DNA from: Cryptomeria japonica
Taxonomy: Eukaryota > Streptophyta > Pinopsida > Cupressales > Cupressaceae
Length of the DNA: 64,000 nucleotides
Direction of reading: 5' to 3'
NCBI RefSeq assembly: GCF_030272615.1
Contig: NC_081406.1
Location: 475,560,900 to 475,624,899, forward strand
How positions within the stretch are numbered: position 1 is the first letter of the stretch; every line of letters begins with the position of its first letter. A program made the translations under genes and the position numbers. Positions 1 to 12,617 of the stretch are shown here, one piece after another. The notes below the pieces were generated by a model. That model was not told the origin of the DNA. It searched no databases and saw only the letters and a list, made by a program, of their open reading frames with translations.

Positions 1-1652
1 ATTCAAGAGACATTCTTAGTAGTTATCGGAAACCGGGTGGGAACGGTTGAAACAATGGTCGAAGAACGACCAACCCTAGAGGGCTCTCTTGAAGTCAAAG
101 CAGAAAAGAAGTTTGATGCTATGTTAAACATGATGGCCAATTTTCTTGCTAAGATGCATTAGAATATTACTCCTATTCAACAAAACCATGGGGCCAAAGC
201 GAGTACTTCCAATACAAATACCAATGGAAGGAATGTGGGACAAAATGTGGAAACACCTGAAGGATCAGTTCCTAGGCCACTTCAACCTACATTCATATAA
301 AGGGAGGTACCACCTGTCGAAGCTGAAGTACCTTTGGTAGATGAGGTGAGGAATAACTACATGGAGTTTATTTCTCTTCCCACTGAGATTTGAGACATCC
401 TCTCATTGGATTAGTATGTGAACCAAAAAGAAGAGGAGGTGGAATATATGAGAATCACACTCCTCCAGTTTCAAGAGACTACTAGCAAGACCTTGGTAGA
501 GTCACCTTAGCTCACTATGACCAAAGTGACAAGTGTTTAGCTAGATCATGGTTTCAGAAGTTAGATAACAACCTGTCATTAAGGCCTATGCCCGAAGAAG
601 ATGCTATCAAGTTTGCTACTCTACATTTGGATGGGGCCGCCCATGAATGTTGGTATCACGGTTTGGTCATTCTTGGCCATAACCTCATTGTCACCTATGA
701 GGAGTTCACCAACAAACTCATTGAAAGATTTGACACCAAGGATCTTGAGGTGAAATTTTGTTAACTTGCCCAACTAAAACAATAAAGCTCACTTGACACA
801 TTTATTTCTGATTTTTAGAGGCTTTCTGTGATGGTCCCTAACATCACTAAAGAGAGCTTTGTAGTTCTTTTTTCAGAAGGACCAAAGGAACCATTGAAAG
901 GGTGGGTGAAGGCTTTCGATCCAGCAACATTGGCTGAAGCAATTAAGAAATCCAAAAGTATGGAGTTGGCTGCCCCAAAGTCAAAATTTCAATCAAAGCC
1001 CTTTGCTCATAAGGACAAGAGGTTTCCAAATTGTTTACCGCTACAACTGATAAATAAAATACAAGAAATATTAATGTACATGACAACGCATACCAGACAC
1101 GACAGTAAAATATATCTTTATTCGCACATGCAACTATTACAGAGAAGAAGACTAGAGATGGTCGGCCAAGGATTACAATTCACTGACTAATCGTACTACC
1201 TTCCTTGGCGGTACACAACATATTTAAAGGACCCGACGATTGGCGAGAGGTACACAACTGTCAACCAACTGACACATTAACTATCCAAGAGTGACAACCC
1301 ACTTAATACAAACAATTAATACATTGGCAGATATCAAATATAACCATAAGCATTTTATGCCGACTACACAAATCAGACCAATAAGTTCCTTTCTCGGATG
1401 GATGATGAGCTCTGAAGGAAGAATTTGTGCTATACTTGTAAGGAACCTATTGATGGGGCGATGTGTGAAAATGTCACAATAGAACCATGGGCCCTTGGTT
1501 GACAAGTGTTATGAAAAGGGCAATGCTCATTGCTTGGAGGCCTATTCTATAGATGGATTAGAATCTGATTTTTCAGAAGGGTTTGATTTGATGGGAAGTG
1601 AGTATGAAGAGGTTCTGGAAGAGGTAGAAGAAGACCAAGGAAGTGGGGGTGT
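1..1652 (+). pseudogene. Element A gag remnant
   Basis: The best match to element D gag is at about 540-1020: a retrotransposon gag domain with the motif giving LDGAAHECWYHG (D has LDGVAHEWWYHG), followed by the FSEGPKEPLKGW segment. The region of the Cys knuckle returns after an insert, at about 1395-1652, where a weak CYTC pair and an acidic tail (GSEYEEVLEEVEEDQGS) are recognisable. Gag would coat the RNA in the virus-like particle. Stops occur at several points (for example 391-393 and the TAG/TAA codons near 510-790). The insert at about 1022-1394 breaks the nucleocapsid region. The acidic tail is cut by the solo LTR at 1653. Confidence 0.75.
1022..1394 (-). repeat. Insert inside element A gag, possibly a short solo LTR
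   Basis: The gag homology to element D stops after the codons near 1020 and resumes near 1395, so about 370 bp are extra. The insert is AT-rich and non-coding. In layout (for example a TATCTTTATTCGCACATG stretch) it loosely resembles the short LTRs of element B', read on the minus strand. I could not fix its ends or find a target-site duplication, so the family and exact borders are uncertain. Confidence 0.35.
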
Positions 1653-3395
1653 TGAAATATTCCGAGCCAAATTTTTTTTTGGTTTTTCAATTTACAAACT
1701 CAAATAAATGCACCCGTTAAGGTTAGAGGTTAAACCAAAACGTGCTGAAGCAACTCTAACCAGAATGTACACCAGGATCCCGATGTGGGCAAGGTGTGAG
1801 CATTGGTCAGAGGATCTAAAACAAAATGCTTATGCAGGAACTCTAACCAAGAATGGCGCCGGTGATGGCGAGCATATGGTCAGAGGATCTTCTACCTAAA
1901 TGCTGAAAGGGAACTCGACACCAAGTATGTGCTACCCAATCCAGTGTGGAGTGAGGGGCGACCATATGGCAGAGTAATTACAAATAACAATGCTTGAATG
2001 AAATAACTGAATTGCTGAAAGGGACTCAACACCCAGAATGTGCTTTCTAGCCCGAACTAGGAAAGTAGCTACCATAGGGCGGAGATGTAACTAATACAAT
2101 AATTACTGAAAGAAGAATGAGTATTACAATTGGATAAAGCAAGATTATAATTTGCTGTTAGTATTACTGCCAGCTTACACTATGAAAGATGAGATCTTGC
2201 AAACAATACAAATCAGCATATAAATAGAGATGTACAATATTAGTGAGTTTCTTTGCTGAGAAGTAAGATTAACGGAAATGGCATTAAACAGATCCAACCT
2301 TTTCTCCAGACTTGGACAAATCTTCAATGAAGCATCCACATCGCTTTAAAAGAACTCTCATCACCATCCAATAAAGAAAGTGCAGATTTCTCCAAACTGA
2401 TGTAACAGACCTGCACCTTTCAACAAATAACCAGCAACATAGGATTCCTTGAAATGCTCGGAACTCACTCTTTTCTCATTCAAACTGCTTGATATCAATT
2501 GCAAATCACTAATAGAAGGGAGGCGCTAAAACTAAGAGCATAAGACAAACTTAAAATGCAGATTACATGAAATGCACGAATTCCAAGACACCATAAATGG
2601 TACGGCCCAGCACAGGGGCGATTTTGCTTTTTAAAATTCAGATCCTCTTCAAAAAATCTACAAATTTGCACACAGGGGCGCCTAGCCAAGATGGAAGGAA
2701 ATAAACAATACCCACAATGAATTTTTTTGTCTTTTTGGATTTATGAATAAAACATCAAATCTGCTGAAGCTAAAATGCCAAAAACCAGAAACCTCTAATA
2801 TGCAAAAACTGAACCTAAATAGACAAATGCAGATTACAATGCACAAATTTCAATGAACTCACAAACTAGACTAAAATCACCACTAGTTGTTGTCTTACAA
2901 ACAAGAAGCGATGCTCGAGCTAGGAGGCCTTCATTCCTCGAAGCAAACCCAGAGCCAAACCGGCAACATAACAGTAATGTAGACCAAAGATGTGAAATGA
3001 TGCTCAAAGTCTTCCTTTTATAACTTCCTATTGGCTTCACGAACCCTAAAATCCACTTCAATATCCAAACCCTAATCCTTTCTCCAAGATGGCATCCTTT
3101 TCCTTTCAAGCTTAATATTGATATTTTAATTAAATTCAATACCTTGATAAATGCGCCCACATTAAGCTTGCTTTGACTTTGGAAATTAATAAAATAATCT
3201 TTAATGAAGGCGCCACCCTCAAAAAGCCCACTTTTCAAAACAACATAAAGTCAATAGACTAGGCCAAGGGGTCAACGTTCGAATATAATATTAAAACGTG
3301 ACCTTTTAATTAAATATATCAACTTAACTCTTCAATCATGCCCTGAAGCCAATAATGACCAAGTCAAAGATCAGGTCTGAGAAGGGGACATTACA
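1653..3395 (-). repeat. Solo LTR of the element D family, reverse orientation
   Basis: On the minus strand it begins TGTAATGTCCCCTTCTCAGA and ends GAATATTTCA, the same termini as the D LTRs. A perfect 5-bp target-site duplication GGTGT flanks it (1648-1652 and 3396-3400). The region near 1720-1900 is the reverse complement of the D LTR's 69-bp repeat zone (TCAGAGGATC, GTACACCAGGATCC). A TATA-like box (TTATAAAAGG on the minus strand, about 3014-3023) marks the likely promoter. The internal domain is gone, so it arose by LTR-LTR recombination. Confidence 0.92.
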
Positions 3396-3400
3396 GGTGT

Positions 3401-4280
3401 TGTCTCCCAGCTTTCCAATTTCCATAAAAATGAATCTTTTAGGGTTTGTGGGGTGCTTGGGGAGCATCGTATTATGGCTCTAATTGATATCAGAGCAATG
3501 CATAATTTCATAGACGGAATGATAGTTGCAAATAGAGGCCTATCTCTTGCAACCAAAAGATCTCCAATATGTCTATTCAATTGGGTAACTACGAAGTCAA
3601 GGATGACTTCTATGTTGTTAGCATTGGAGGTACTGATGATGCAGTACTTGGCATACAATGGCTGCGATCTCTTGGAGAGATTATTTTGAATCTGCAAACC
3701 ATGGAGTTGAAGTTCTCATCAAAAGGAATGAAGGTGGTGTTTAGAGGGATGTCAAATAGAGGCCCTCATATTGTGTCTTTCAAGAGAATGGAAAGGCTGG
3801 TTCGTCATGGTCAAGTAGAATGGGTTACAGAGTGTTTGAACATGCCAACCAATCCTACAAAAGATAAGAGGCATTACCATCCCTATGTTCAAGCTTTAAT
3901 CACCAAAAGGAGTAAACTGTTTTGTAGTTTACCGCTTGGGAGACCTCCAGAAAGAGGGACTGAGCATGTCATTGAGCTTGAAGGAGCCAAACCCAATCAT
4001 AACTACTCCATGTCGGTATTCGAACAAGCAGAAGGATGAGATAGAGAAGGCCATTAAAGAACTCTTGGATATGGTATACATTCGCCCAAGCAAGAGTCCC
4101 TTTGCTTTTGCAGTGGTTCTAGTAAAGAAAAAGGATGGGACTATGCACATGTGCATAGATTACCAGACTTTAAACCAGAAGACAATCAAAAACCGCTATC
4201 CTATACCCAAGATTGATGAGCTCATGAATGAGCTATATGGAGCTGTCTACTTTTCCAAGATTGATCTTCAGATCAGGGTA
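3401..4280 (+). pseudogene. Element A protease and N-terminal reverse transcriptase
   Basis: The reading resumes directly after the solo LTR. The protease shows ALIDIRAMHNFID where D has ALIDTGATHNFID, so the catalytic D-T-G has become D-I-R and the enzyme would be dead. The protease body matches D closely (SIQLGNYEVKDDFYVV, VLGIQWLRSLGE), with a frameshift near 3569. The RT N-terminus follows ([48 protein letters not shown]) in two overlapping frames, another frameshift. It is cut at 4280 by the next insertion and continues at 6163. Confidence 0.85.
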
Positions 4281-6162
4281 TGATGCAGAGCATCCAAAGA
4301 TAGTTAACCACATTAGGGAGATCTTTCTCCCAACTCACCTATCCAATTGGTGAAACCCTTCTTTAACTTCTCAAACTACTCAGTAGGCTCCAATAGCCCA
4401 AAACTCACTCAATCTTCTCAAACCCTTGATCAACCCCTCACACACATTCTTCCTCAAATATACAACCATCTTGGACCCACATCCATGATCTAAAGCATTC
4501 AAATACCTTCAAATCCTTTTATGGTCACTCAGCCTAGACTACCTCCAATTAGGACCTCCACTCTTCCACCAATGCTAACTCACAATATGCAACGGTTTCT
4601 TACAAACACACATACTCTCTTGTCACCCCCAAAGGGCTTTTCAACATGATCAAACTTGACTCTCTCTACCCATCCAACCTCCCAAGAACTCACAACGAAT
4701 ACTTCTGCGACAATACTGGTCTAGACAGCCACAACACTCATTTAGGACAGTCATGTTGACATAAATCATTCCTCACTCAAGGGCTTTCAAACACTACACA
4801 AGGCTTCAAAGAACCTCCTAGACCTTCCTCAGTTCTCCCCCACTCTGACTCTCATCAACACTCACACAATCTTGCACAAAAAATGGAGATGTTTTTATCA
4901 CTGTCAAATTAAGACAGTCAACTAAGTGCAGGGACAGTCACAGAATTTGTCTTCCATTCCACTTCTCAATGCCTTCAAAGGTTATTAGGTACTCAATAGG
5001 GCCTTCCTACACCCCTCCAAACCCTGACCACAAACCCAACCAACATTCATTCATGCAAACACAAGTTCTTGTTGCATTGACAAACTAATGTACTCACTGT
5101 TATTCTGGAACAGTCAATGTGTTTGTACTTTTGGGTTGTTTCCTTGGTTTGCAACCACTTGACACACTTCAATAACCTCTTCACACACTCCTTACTTCCT
5201 TCCCTCACTCACCCAATTACCTCTTTGCATGTGGTTCATCATTTACACCCTTCTCTTGCTGTTATACCCTGACTGAGATACAATTTCAGTCACTCTACAA
5301 CTTGTTTGCACGTGCCAATCATTCATGGATCCTGCAACAAAAGTAAAAACAAAATATAGACAAGTGCCCTCCATTCCACCAAGATTTGGCTTTTGATCAA
5401 CGTGGAATGGACGTGTAATACATTTTACAACCTCACTGTTTACCCTAGTAGGGTTTTGACAGTGTTTTACAAAAAATAGTAGATCTCTCTCAAAACGTAA
5501 TGAAAAAGAATGAAATAGAGACCAAACTGTTGGGGGTTCACCCCTCTATCATTCTCAATTGCTTCTTGATGCAAATGAATAAGTTTTCAATAAGAAAAAC
5601 TATTGATATCAGACTGTTACGTCTGAAACACACAAGAAAGTGCAGGAAATCACAAATTTTATTGATATTCTTCTTCAATTCATTACCTTTAAACGTGTAC
5701 AAGGCTTTTATAATGCCTTCGAAGCTTTCATACGGTTACAATCACCCTCATAACCTATTTTAGACAAACCATGTCTAATTACCCCTTACAAACTCAAAAG
5801 TTGCTTAACCACTTTTGTCAACTTTGACAATTTTTGCTCCAAATTGAACATAGACCCTATTTATGATTTTCATGACCCAATAATGATTCAAATAGGTCCA
5901 AATACATCAAATAAACCCTTTTACATCATAAACTCCCTTACATGACTCATTTTCACATACTTGCACTATATTGACAACTTTTGACAATTTGTTCAATATT
6001 ACAACTTTAGGACTCAAAACCTTAACAAATGGACTCATAGACACTTATTACATCATAAATGGTCATTATTGACCTTATTACATAGAATAAACACAAAACC
6101 ATTGACCTTGTACCAACTTGACCTCATTGTGCCATGAGGACCTATTAGGTGCTCCTGCACTA
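4281..6162 (-). repeat. Solo LTR (about 1.9 kb) of a TGATGCAGGAGCA-ended family
   Basis: It interrupts the A reverse transcriptase with a perfect TSD GGGTA (4276-4280 and 6163-6167). The ends form an imperfect inverted repeat: TGATGCAGAGCA on the left, TGCTCCTGCACTA on the right. It has no pol-like ORF. A minus-strand TATA-like box (TATAAAAGCC, around 5704-5712) suggests LTR orientation on the minus strand. The words GACAGTC/ACAGTCA recur in its left half. The terminal sequence is shared with the piece ending at 9997. Solo LTR is the best reading; a non-autonomous element without recognisable internal domain is the alternative. Confidence 0.7.
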
Positions 6163-6464
6163 GGGTACCATCAAATTAGAATGAGAGTTAGATATTGAGA
6201 AGACAACCTTCAGATGCCTCTTTGAGCATTTTGAGTTTCTAGTCATGCCTTTCAGGCTGACTAATGCATCCTCTACCTTTCAGTCCTATACGAAAAATAT
6301 ATTTTAGAAGCAGTTGAGGAAGTTCATGCTTATGTTCTTTGATGACATCCTCATCTATAGTAAGTCATGGGAAGATCATCTCAAGCAGTTGGAGGAAATG
6401 CTTAGCATTATGGAGTCAGAGTCTTTATTCGCTAAGGAGTCCAAATGTTAATTTGGAAGGATTG
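6163..6464 (+). pseudogene. Element A reverse transcriptase, central part with FFDD
   Basis: Continues the A reverse transcriptase after the insertion. It carries the PFxLTNAxSTFQS segment and the catalytic loop as [17 protein letters not shown], the plant chromovirus form of YxDD. The reading is degraded (for example FEHFEFLV in place of the [10 protein letters not shown] type) and is broken again at 6464 by an LTR. Confidence 0.82.
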
Positions 6465-7801
6465 TGTAATGTCCCCTTCTCACTAGTACGCAGTCATTAA
6501 TGGAGTTTGGCCTAGTACTTGACCCTCGTAGGCCAAGGAGTTGATGAGAGGGGGTCGCTTGGGTAGTTGCATGTGGCTTCACATTTGATTTTGGGTAAAA
6601 TAATGCATTCTCACGTATGGTGTCACGTTGAAGTCAATTGCACTTTATATTATAATGATATTTTAATATTATCTAAAGTGCAATTACATATATTTTTAAG
6701 GTGCAATTAAATATTATTTAACTAAAATGGAATCTTTTGGAAGGTGGCCGATCCATGTGGGAAAAAGAATAAATAGAGAGGTAGGCTCATTGTTTTAGCA
6801 TCGAATATTTGACATCTTCTTGAGCTAATGGGCTTTGTGGAGCCAAGGGTTTCTGCAGATCATTTCAGTCATCGAGAATGATAACTCTCTTTGATTGGCA
6901 TAACTGAGGTGGTGAAAGATCCTCTGAAGGGTTGCAATTGAGAGTGAGGGATACTTCAGTCCATATCTGATCTTATTGTGTTTCGCATCAGCGTTCATGG
7001 AGATTGAATTAAGAGAATGCTTCAGATTCATGATTTTTTGATATCTGCACTTTAATGAGGAGTTAGGCGATTCATTTGGGAGCATTTTGGAGGTGTTTGA
7101 AGGCACTCATTGAGGTTATTTCGAGGTCTGCCAAGAGGGTCTATCAGACCTAGTGATCCTCACATTTTCACTCAATACTCATTGCTGGTTGATCAGAATT
7201 TTGTGGGCATTTGTGCATTGACTTCGTGAATCCGAGCCCATCATTTCCATATTAAAATTGGAGCTGAAAACGACCTACTCTATTTTATTTTACATCTGCA
7301 ACTTCTAGGGCAGGGCGGCCAGCTACCAAGGGGGCGATTTCCACCAGAGGTCTCCAAAAATCCTAATAAAAGCCAGCAAACATTGTTGAAGGAGCTCCAT
7401 TCATTTGGCATCAGCAAAATCAGGTTCTTGATCAGTCTTGGTCTATGTTTAGTCAATTTTCTGAGTACATTATGTTCAGAAATTAGAGGCAGCCGAAGAA
7501 TACCTCATAAGTCAATTAGGTGTGAGAAAAAAGTGCTATTGTGCCGTTTGCAAAAGACTGAAATTGTAATCAGAACTTTTTGACAATAGTATTGGATAAT
7601 TAGTTTTGTTATGCTGAAGCATGTATGGCAAGTGTTTGTTAAAATGTCCATTTCTAATTTAGAGTGCATTTAAGGTGTATTCTTCATTGTTGATTGTCTA
7701 TACATTTCCTATTTCAATTACTATTAGTATAGTTTAGATGTCAGCGTGTACGAGAAATGTTTGACAATGTTCCTTGAGCTCAACTAGCAAGGGATATTAC
7801 A
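6465..7801 (+). repeat. Solo LTR with TGTAATGTCCCC start
   Basis: It starts TGTAATGTCCCCTTCTCACT and ends GGGATATTACA, with TG...CA termini, inside the RT of element A. The flanking pentamers GATTG (6460-6464) and GACCG (7802-7806) match at three of five positions, as expected for an old target-site duplication. The short ORFs inside are not protein-like. It shares the terminal dodecamer with the D and tandem LTRs but is otherwise a different, shorter family (1337 bp). Confidence 0.8.
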
Positions 7802-9208
7802 GACCGAGTTGCTTTATCTTGGCTATGTGATCGGCTCTAAGTGAGTTAGTGATAATCCAAAAAAAATTAAGGCAAACTTGGATAGGGCTCCCTCAAAGAA
7901 CCTTACTTAGTTGAAACGTTTTTTGGGACTTCATGGTTTTTACAAAAGGTTTGGGAAGTGATATTCTCAAATGGCTGCACCCCTTACTGATCTCACCAAA
8001 AATGGGGTATTTGCATGGTCAAAAAATGCACAAGTGGTCTTTTGATAGATTCAAGCAGCTCATGAGTTCATGTCCCATTTTGGCAACACCAGACTTCTGC
8101 AAACCATTTGAGTTGCAATGCGATACTTCAAGGGAAGGAGTTGGAGCCGTATCAATGCAAGACAAGCATCCTATTCCTTTTGAGAGCAAGAAGTTGAGAG
8201 GAGTAGAAATAACATACTCGATCTATGACAAATAGATGCTTGCAATCATGCATGCATTGACCAAATTCTGGCAATATCTAGTGGGGAGTAAATTTGTGGT
8301 GAAGGCTAATGACAATAGTCTCAGGCACTTCATGCATCAGAAGGATTTGAATGACATGCAACAAAAATGGGTGAGTAAGCTCCAAGCTTATGATTCTAGC
8401 ATTGAGTATGTCAAGGGGAAGAACAACATTGTGGCTGATGCTTTGTCAAAATGGTCGCATTTGAGTTTGTTGGTTGAAATTACTATTGATTGGAAACAAT
8501 AGATTGTTGCAGAGTATGCCGAAAATCAGTTTGCTGCTAGTCTAGTTGAGAGTACTTTAGATAATGAAAGGTATCAATTAGTTGATGATTTGATACATTA
8601 TAAAGCTAGAATCTTCCTTGTACCTGATTCTAAGTTCAAAAAGAAGGTTCTACAATCATTTGATGACATTCCCTTGACTGGTCACCAAGGATATTTCAAG
8701 GCATATAGGGAAATTCGTGAAAGATTTTCATGGAAGGGATTCAAGAATGAGGTCCTTTGCTATATTAAGGAGTGTCCGATCTGCCAACAGAACATAAATG
8801 AATACACTTTCCTAGCTGGTTTGTTGCAGTCCTTACCTATTCACAATCAGAAATGGGAAAGTATTTCAATGGATTTCATCACTGGGTTACCAAGGGTGCA
8901 AGGGAAAGATTGCATATATGTTGTTGTGGACAGATTGACGAAGTTTGCACATTTATTCGCTATTACTAGCTCATTTACAGCAGCTCTTTGCTGATTTATT
9001 CTTTAGAGAGGTGTTCAGATTGCATGGTTTACCAAAAACCATTGTAAGTGATAGGGACAACAAGTTCCTAAGCCCTTTTTGGAAAGAGATCTTCAAATTG
9101 AGTGGTAGAGTGCTTACTCCAAGCACTAGTTATCATCCTCAGACTGATGGGCAAACATAGATTGTGAACAAATGGTTGGAGGGCTATCTAAGAAATTATG
9201 TTTTAGAG
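7802..9208 (+). pseudogene. Element A RT connection, RNase H and integrase remnant
   Basis: Order: RT C-terminus to about 8060; RNase H (FELQCDTSREGVGAV, then YSIYDK and a TAG at 8233-8235, then KANDNSLRHFMHQKDL, about 8100-8450); integrase zinc finger (H-x-H near GHQGYFKAY with CPICQ, about 8670-8790); and integrase core ([28 protein letters not shown] and [14 protein letters not shown]). The third catalytic residue, Glu of GQTE, is replaced by a stop (ACA-TAG at about 9156-9162). A frameshift sits near 8990. The sequence ends abruptly at 9208, so the integrase C-terminus and chromodomain are lost. Confidence 0.87.
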
Positions 9209-9997
9209 ATTACAAGTGGTGCAGTCACCGGTTAGGAGGGACCTCAAAGAGACGAATCCAGACCGGTCAGCAAGCGTAAACACAAAGGAAACACAAGGAT
9301 ATGATGGAGGCAATGCAAAACTGAATGGATTATATCATGAAAACTGTTTACAATCAACCGGTAACAAGTGAATTACAGAAATCGGCTCACTGGCCTGCTA
9401 AAACATGCTTAATTATAGAACAGGTCACAACCAGGACCTCAAATCTTAAGATCTATCTTCTATGTTCTATATCTTAAATGATCTCTATTCTAATGCTCAA
9501 TTACAATGATTTATACAATCCAAGGGGATCTGGTCTGCCCAAAAAAGGATCAAATGCCAAAGAACAAGACCTAACATGTAAAAACAACAAGGTTGGCCTC
9601 TGCCAAAGAAATTCCTCCGGAAAATCCAAAGGATGAAGTGTAGATCAAAGGGAAGGCCGGCCACACGCCAAGGAACATCAGAATCAACGCTTAGGGCTCC
9701 GCAAGCTACGGAAGTGATCCGGTAGATTACAAATGCAAAGGTCCAGGCAACCGGTACCAGAAAACTGTTTTGGGATCCGGTAGCGATAACTTGCCTGAAA
9801 ATGATCGAAATGCTGCATGGTTTGGGAATAAGGTAGATGATAAAGTCCTGAAGCAAAATCCAACTCCTTGAGATCTGGTGAGCCAATGCCACAAAATGCA
9901 AAATGAAATGCTGAAACTGCAAAACAGCAAGCAAAACAGAAAGGAAATATTTTTGGTTGATGCAAGATTGCCAAGAACCGGGGATGCTCCTGCATCA
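9209..9997 (-). repeat. LTR-like fragment, TGATGCAGGAGCA family
   Basis: On the minus strand it begins TGATGCAGGAGCATCC at 9997, the same terminus as the solo LTR at 4281-6162. It lies exactly between the break in element A and the start of the family-B integrase fragment. The word CCGGT recurs through it. The left end (GTGACTGCACCACTTGTAAT on the minus strand) does not look like the expected partner terminus, so it is probably truncated. No TSD can be tested because the two flanks belong to different elements. Confidence 0.5.
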
Positions 9998-10447
9998 ACC
10001 AGTGACTGAGTGCATTTTGTGAACCACGTCATTCGAGCCATGACGATGGAGTTCAAATTATTTGACCTCTCTAACCCATACTATCCCTAAGCCAATGGTT
10101 AGGCCGAGTCAACAAATAAACTCCTTGTCTCTATCATATATAATCCATGTGGTGTTGAGGAGGAAGACTAAGAAGAAAGACTTCCGACAGTACTGTGGGT
10201 GTATTGCGCCATGTACAAGGTGATTACAGGACACACTGCATTCCAACTCATGTAGGAGTAGGATGCAGTGGTTCCGATGGAATACATGGTGTCTTGTTTG
10301 CGAATCGTTGTAGAAAACCAATTTGGAGACACTGAGAGCTTGAAGGAATGTCTTCAGAATCTCACTGAGCTGGATGAGTGACGAGTGATGGTATAGTGGG
10401 CGATGGTACAGTGGGCGATGGAGGTTGTCCAATGCTGGTACAAATTT
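9998..10447 (+). pseudogene. Family B integrase fragment, part 1
   Basis: Translates, with stops, as the middle of a non-chromoviral Ty3/gypsy integrase: VHFVNHVIRAMTMEFKLFDL, then ERLPTVLWVYCAMYKVITGH. It matches the minus-strand element B' integrase at 28188-29300. The catalytic Glu is retained (AESTNK) although its neighbour is a stop. Part 2 lies beyond element C, at 17362. It starts at about the second catalytic Asp, so the N-terminal half of the protein is absent here. Confidence 0.8.
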
Positions 10448-11490
10448 TGTAAAATTCCTGAACTATGATTGGTTTCAGAAAGACTCAAGTGCAGAATACA
10501 CGCATTAAGTTCAACTCAGCAGGTGGAATACTTTAAACGGTTTATTGTCTTATTACACAAATCTCAATTGCTGATAACATAATGTTTACCAACAGGAAAC
10601 CGAATCATCTTTATTCAATGCATTTGATAACAATTGATGAAATATTCCATCAATAAAATGAGTTAAGAATTCTTTTGGTGCACATGATGAATACGCAGTG
10701 AAGGCCGTTGTTCTTCCGCGTGGTGCCAACGTAATGCCAAATACTTGTTGAGAGTCTTCAAAACACGATAAACCATTCAACCTCCGATTACTGGAAGTCA
10801 CCCACAGTTCTTCCGCAGCAATTCCGTAGTATACAATTCATCATCTTCCACGAAAATGACCTCCTTGCACGGCGATGCGACCTTGCTACATAGTCACGAC
10901 CTGGCTGAACATCCTCATAGGATACGGGGCACAGAGAGTGGAAAACACGGCTGCTACACACCTTCACAGGTTACGACACAGAGTGTAGAAGGTGCGGATT
11001 TCACTTAGCATTTGGTGGTGCACGGGAGGAAGGAAAACGCCCCCGATAATCTGTAGTTTTCACGTGGTTTGGGGTGTCTACACACGCGTGCAACTCTGAC
11101 AAGCTCGTTTCAAAGTCCCAACTCGGCTCTTCTCAAAGCTCTCACAACCAATAGGCTAGTGGTTAACTGGTGAAAGACATCAATCCACTGTGCAGTTTCG
11201 CACTAAGGCAAATCATTTTCTATTCCGCCATGAATGTTTCCTGCGCTGCCATCTTTTTATTCGAAATAAGTTGGTTAATTTCCTGTAGGAAACTACTTCA
11301 ATAGTTAAGAGTAATCTTGGTGTTTGTCACTTTATTCACAAAAGTATTAATAATATTGTTTGTCACTTTATTCACCAAGGTATTAATAATATTAATTATT
11401 TATATTAATCTATAGCTAAGATATTAATATAAAGTAATTAATATTGTTTCAAGTTTACTTTTTGTAACTCAATTACTAGGGAACATTACA
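10448..11490 (-). repeat. Element C 3' LTR
   Basis: 1043 bp, read TGTAATGTTCCCTAGTAATT to GGAATTTTACA on the minus strand. It is the downstream LTR because the chromodomain end of pol and the polypurine tract abut it at 11491. It lacks the 49-bp duplication present in the other LTR. A 70-codon minus-strand ORF at 10586-10801 recurs in the other LTR at 16408-16623, but that only reflects LTR duplication. Confidence 0.93.
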
Positions 11491-11504
11491 GTTTCCCCTG
11501 CCCC
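11491..11504 (-). other. Element C polypurine tract
   Basis: On the minus strand the purine-rich GGGGCAGGGGAAAC directly precedes the TGTAATG start of the 3' LTR. This is the expected plus-strand DNA primer site. Confidence 0.85.
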
Positions 11505-12614
11505 ATGTTGCTTGCCCACAAGCAACTGCAATCCAGGATGTTGAAGAACCTGTTCATTTTCTCAAGTAGCATCATCCAATGGTAAATTCTGCCATTTAAT
11601 GAGATATTCCCTGATTGTCCTATTTCGCAAATTCCTGTCGCGGGTTTCCAAAATCTCTTCGGGTATCATCTCTAATTTCCCTTCCTCATCCAGCGGTGGT
11701 AGATTTTCTGAAACTGTCACCTGTTGACCTTCGAGACAAGATACATGAAATACATTATGTATTCTGCTTTCGGTAGGTAAAGCCAATTCATAGGCCACTG
11801 CACAAACCTTCCGAACCACTGGGTACGACCCATAAAATCGAGGCTTCAATTTCTCAGCCCCACTACGCTTGAGGGATGACTGCCTATAGGGTTGTAGTCT
11901 GAGATACACCAGTTCTCCAATTTCAAAATGTCGCTCAACACGCTTCTTATCTGCATAAATTTTTTGTTGATTTTGAGCACATTGCAAATTTTCCTTAAGT
12001 GCTTTTAATATATCTTGGCATTCCTGAAGCATATCACGAGATTTGGGAACATTACTCTGATCAAAAGCAAGATCAATAAAAGATAATGCATCATACCCAT
12101 ATAATGCTTTGAAAGGAGTCATACCGATAAACATATGGTATGTAGTATTATAGCAGTATTCACCCAAATATAGCCAACGAGCCCAAGCTTTCTGATGTCC
12201 TGAGACATAATTATGAAGGTATCCTTCAACCCACTTGTTTACTATTTCTGTCTGTCCATCGGTTTGTGGATGATTACTCGTACAGTGATTCAACTCAGTA
12301 CCTGTCAATCTGAACAGTTCCCCCCAAAATATACTAAAAAATCTGCTATCTCGGTCACTGATTATATTTTTCGGTAAACCATGTAAATGGAATACCTCTC
12401 GGAAAAACAGTTCTGCAAGTTGGACAATTGTGAATTCTATAGTGATAGATAAGAAATGTGCGAATTTAGTTAATCTATCAACCACAACAAAAATGCAATC
12501 TTTACCTTGAGATCGCGGTAGGCCTGTGATGAAATCCATTGGTATACTTTCCCATTTCTGTTTTGGTATAGGTAATGGCTGTAATAGACCAGCAGGATAA
12601 GTATGCTCTGCTTT
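11505..12614 (-). pseudogene. Element C integrase core, C-terminal domain and chromodomain
   Basis: The catalytic triad is intact: Asp in MDFITGLP, Asp in ISDRDSRF, Glu in HPQTDGQTE. The GPY-type C-terminal domain follows (ERHFEIGELVYLRLQPY, then KLKPRFYGSYPVVRK). A chromodomain ends the protein (RTIREYLIKWQNLPLDDAT). Chromodomains tether such integrases to modified histones, which places C among the chromoviruses. The conserved Trp after DDAT is a TGA stop at about 11559-11561, a TGG-to-TGA change. A TAG at 12615-12617 separates this from the zinc-finger part in the same frame. Confidence 0.93.
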
Positions 12615-12617
12615 ATT

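Larger units (their letters stand above)
1..9208 (+). mobile_element. Element A: decayed Ty3/gypsy chromovirus-like retrotransposon, interrupted by later insertions
   Basis: Plus-strand gag, protease, RT, RNase H and integrase pieces run in canonical Ty3/gypsy order. Each matches the better-preserved element D (55293-63909). The 5' end lies outside the window. At the 3' end the integrase stops after the residues equivalent to YVLE, and the chromodomain and 3' LTR are missing. Three LTRs and a smaller insert split it. Many in-frame stops and frameshifts show it is long dead. The age order is A first, then the solo LTRs inside it. Confidence 0.85.
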
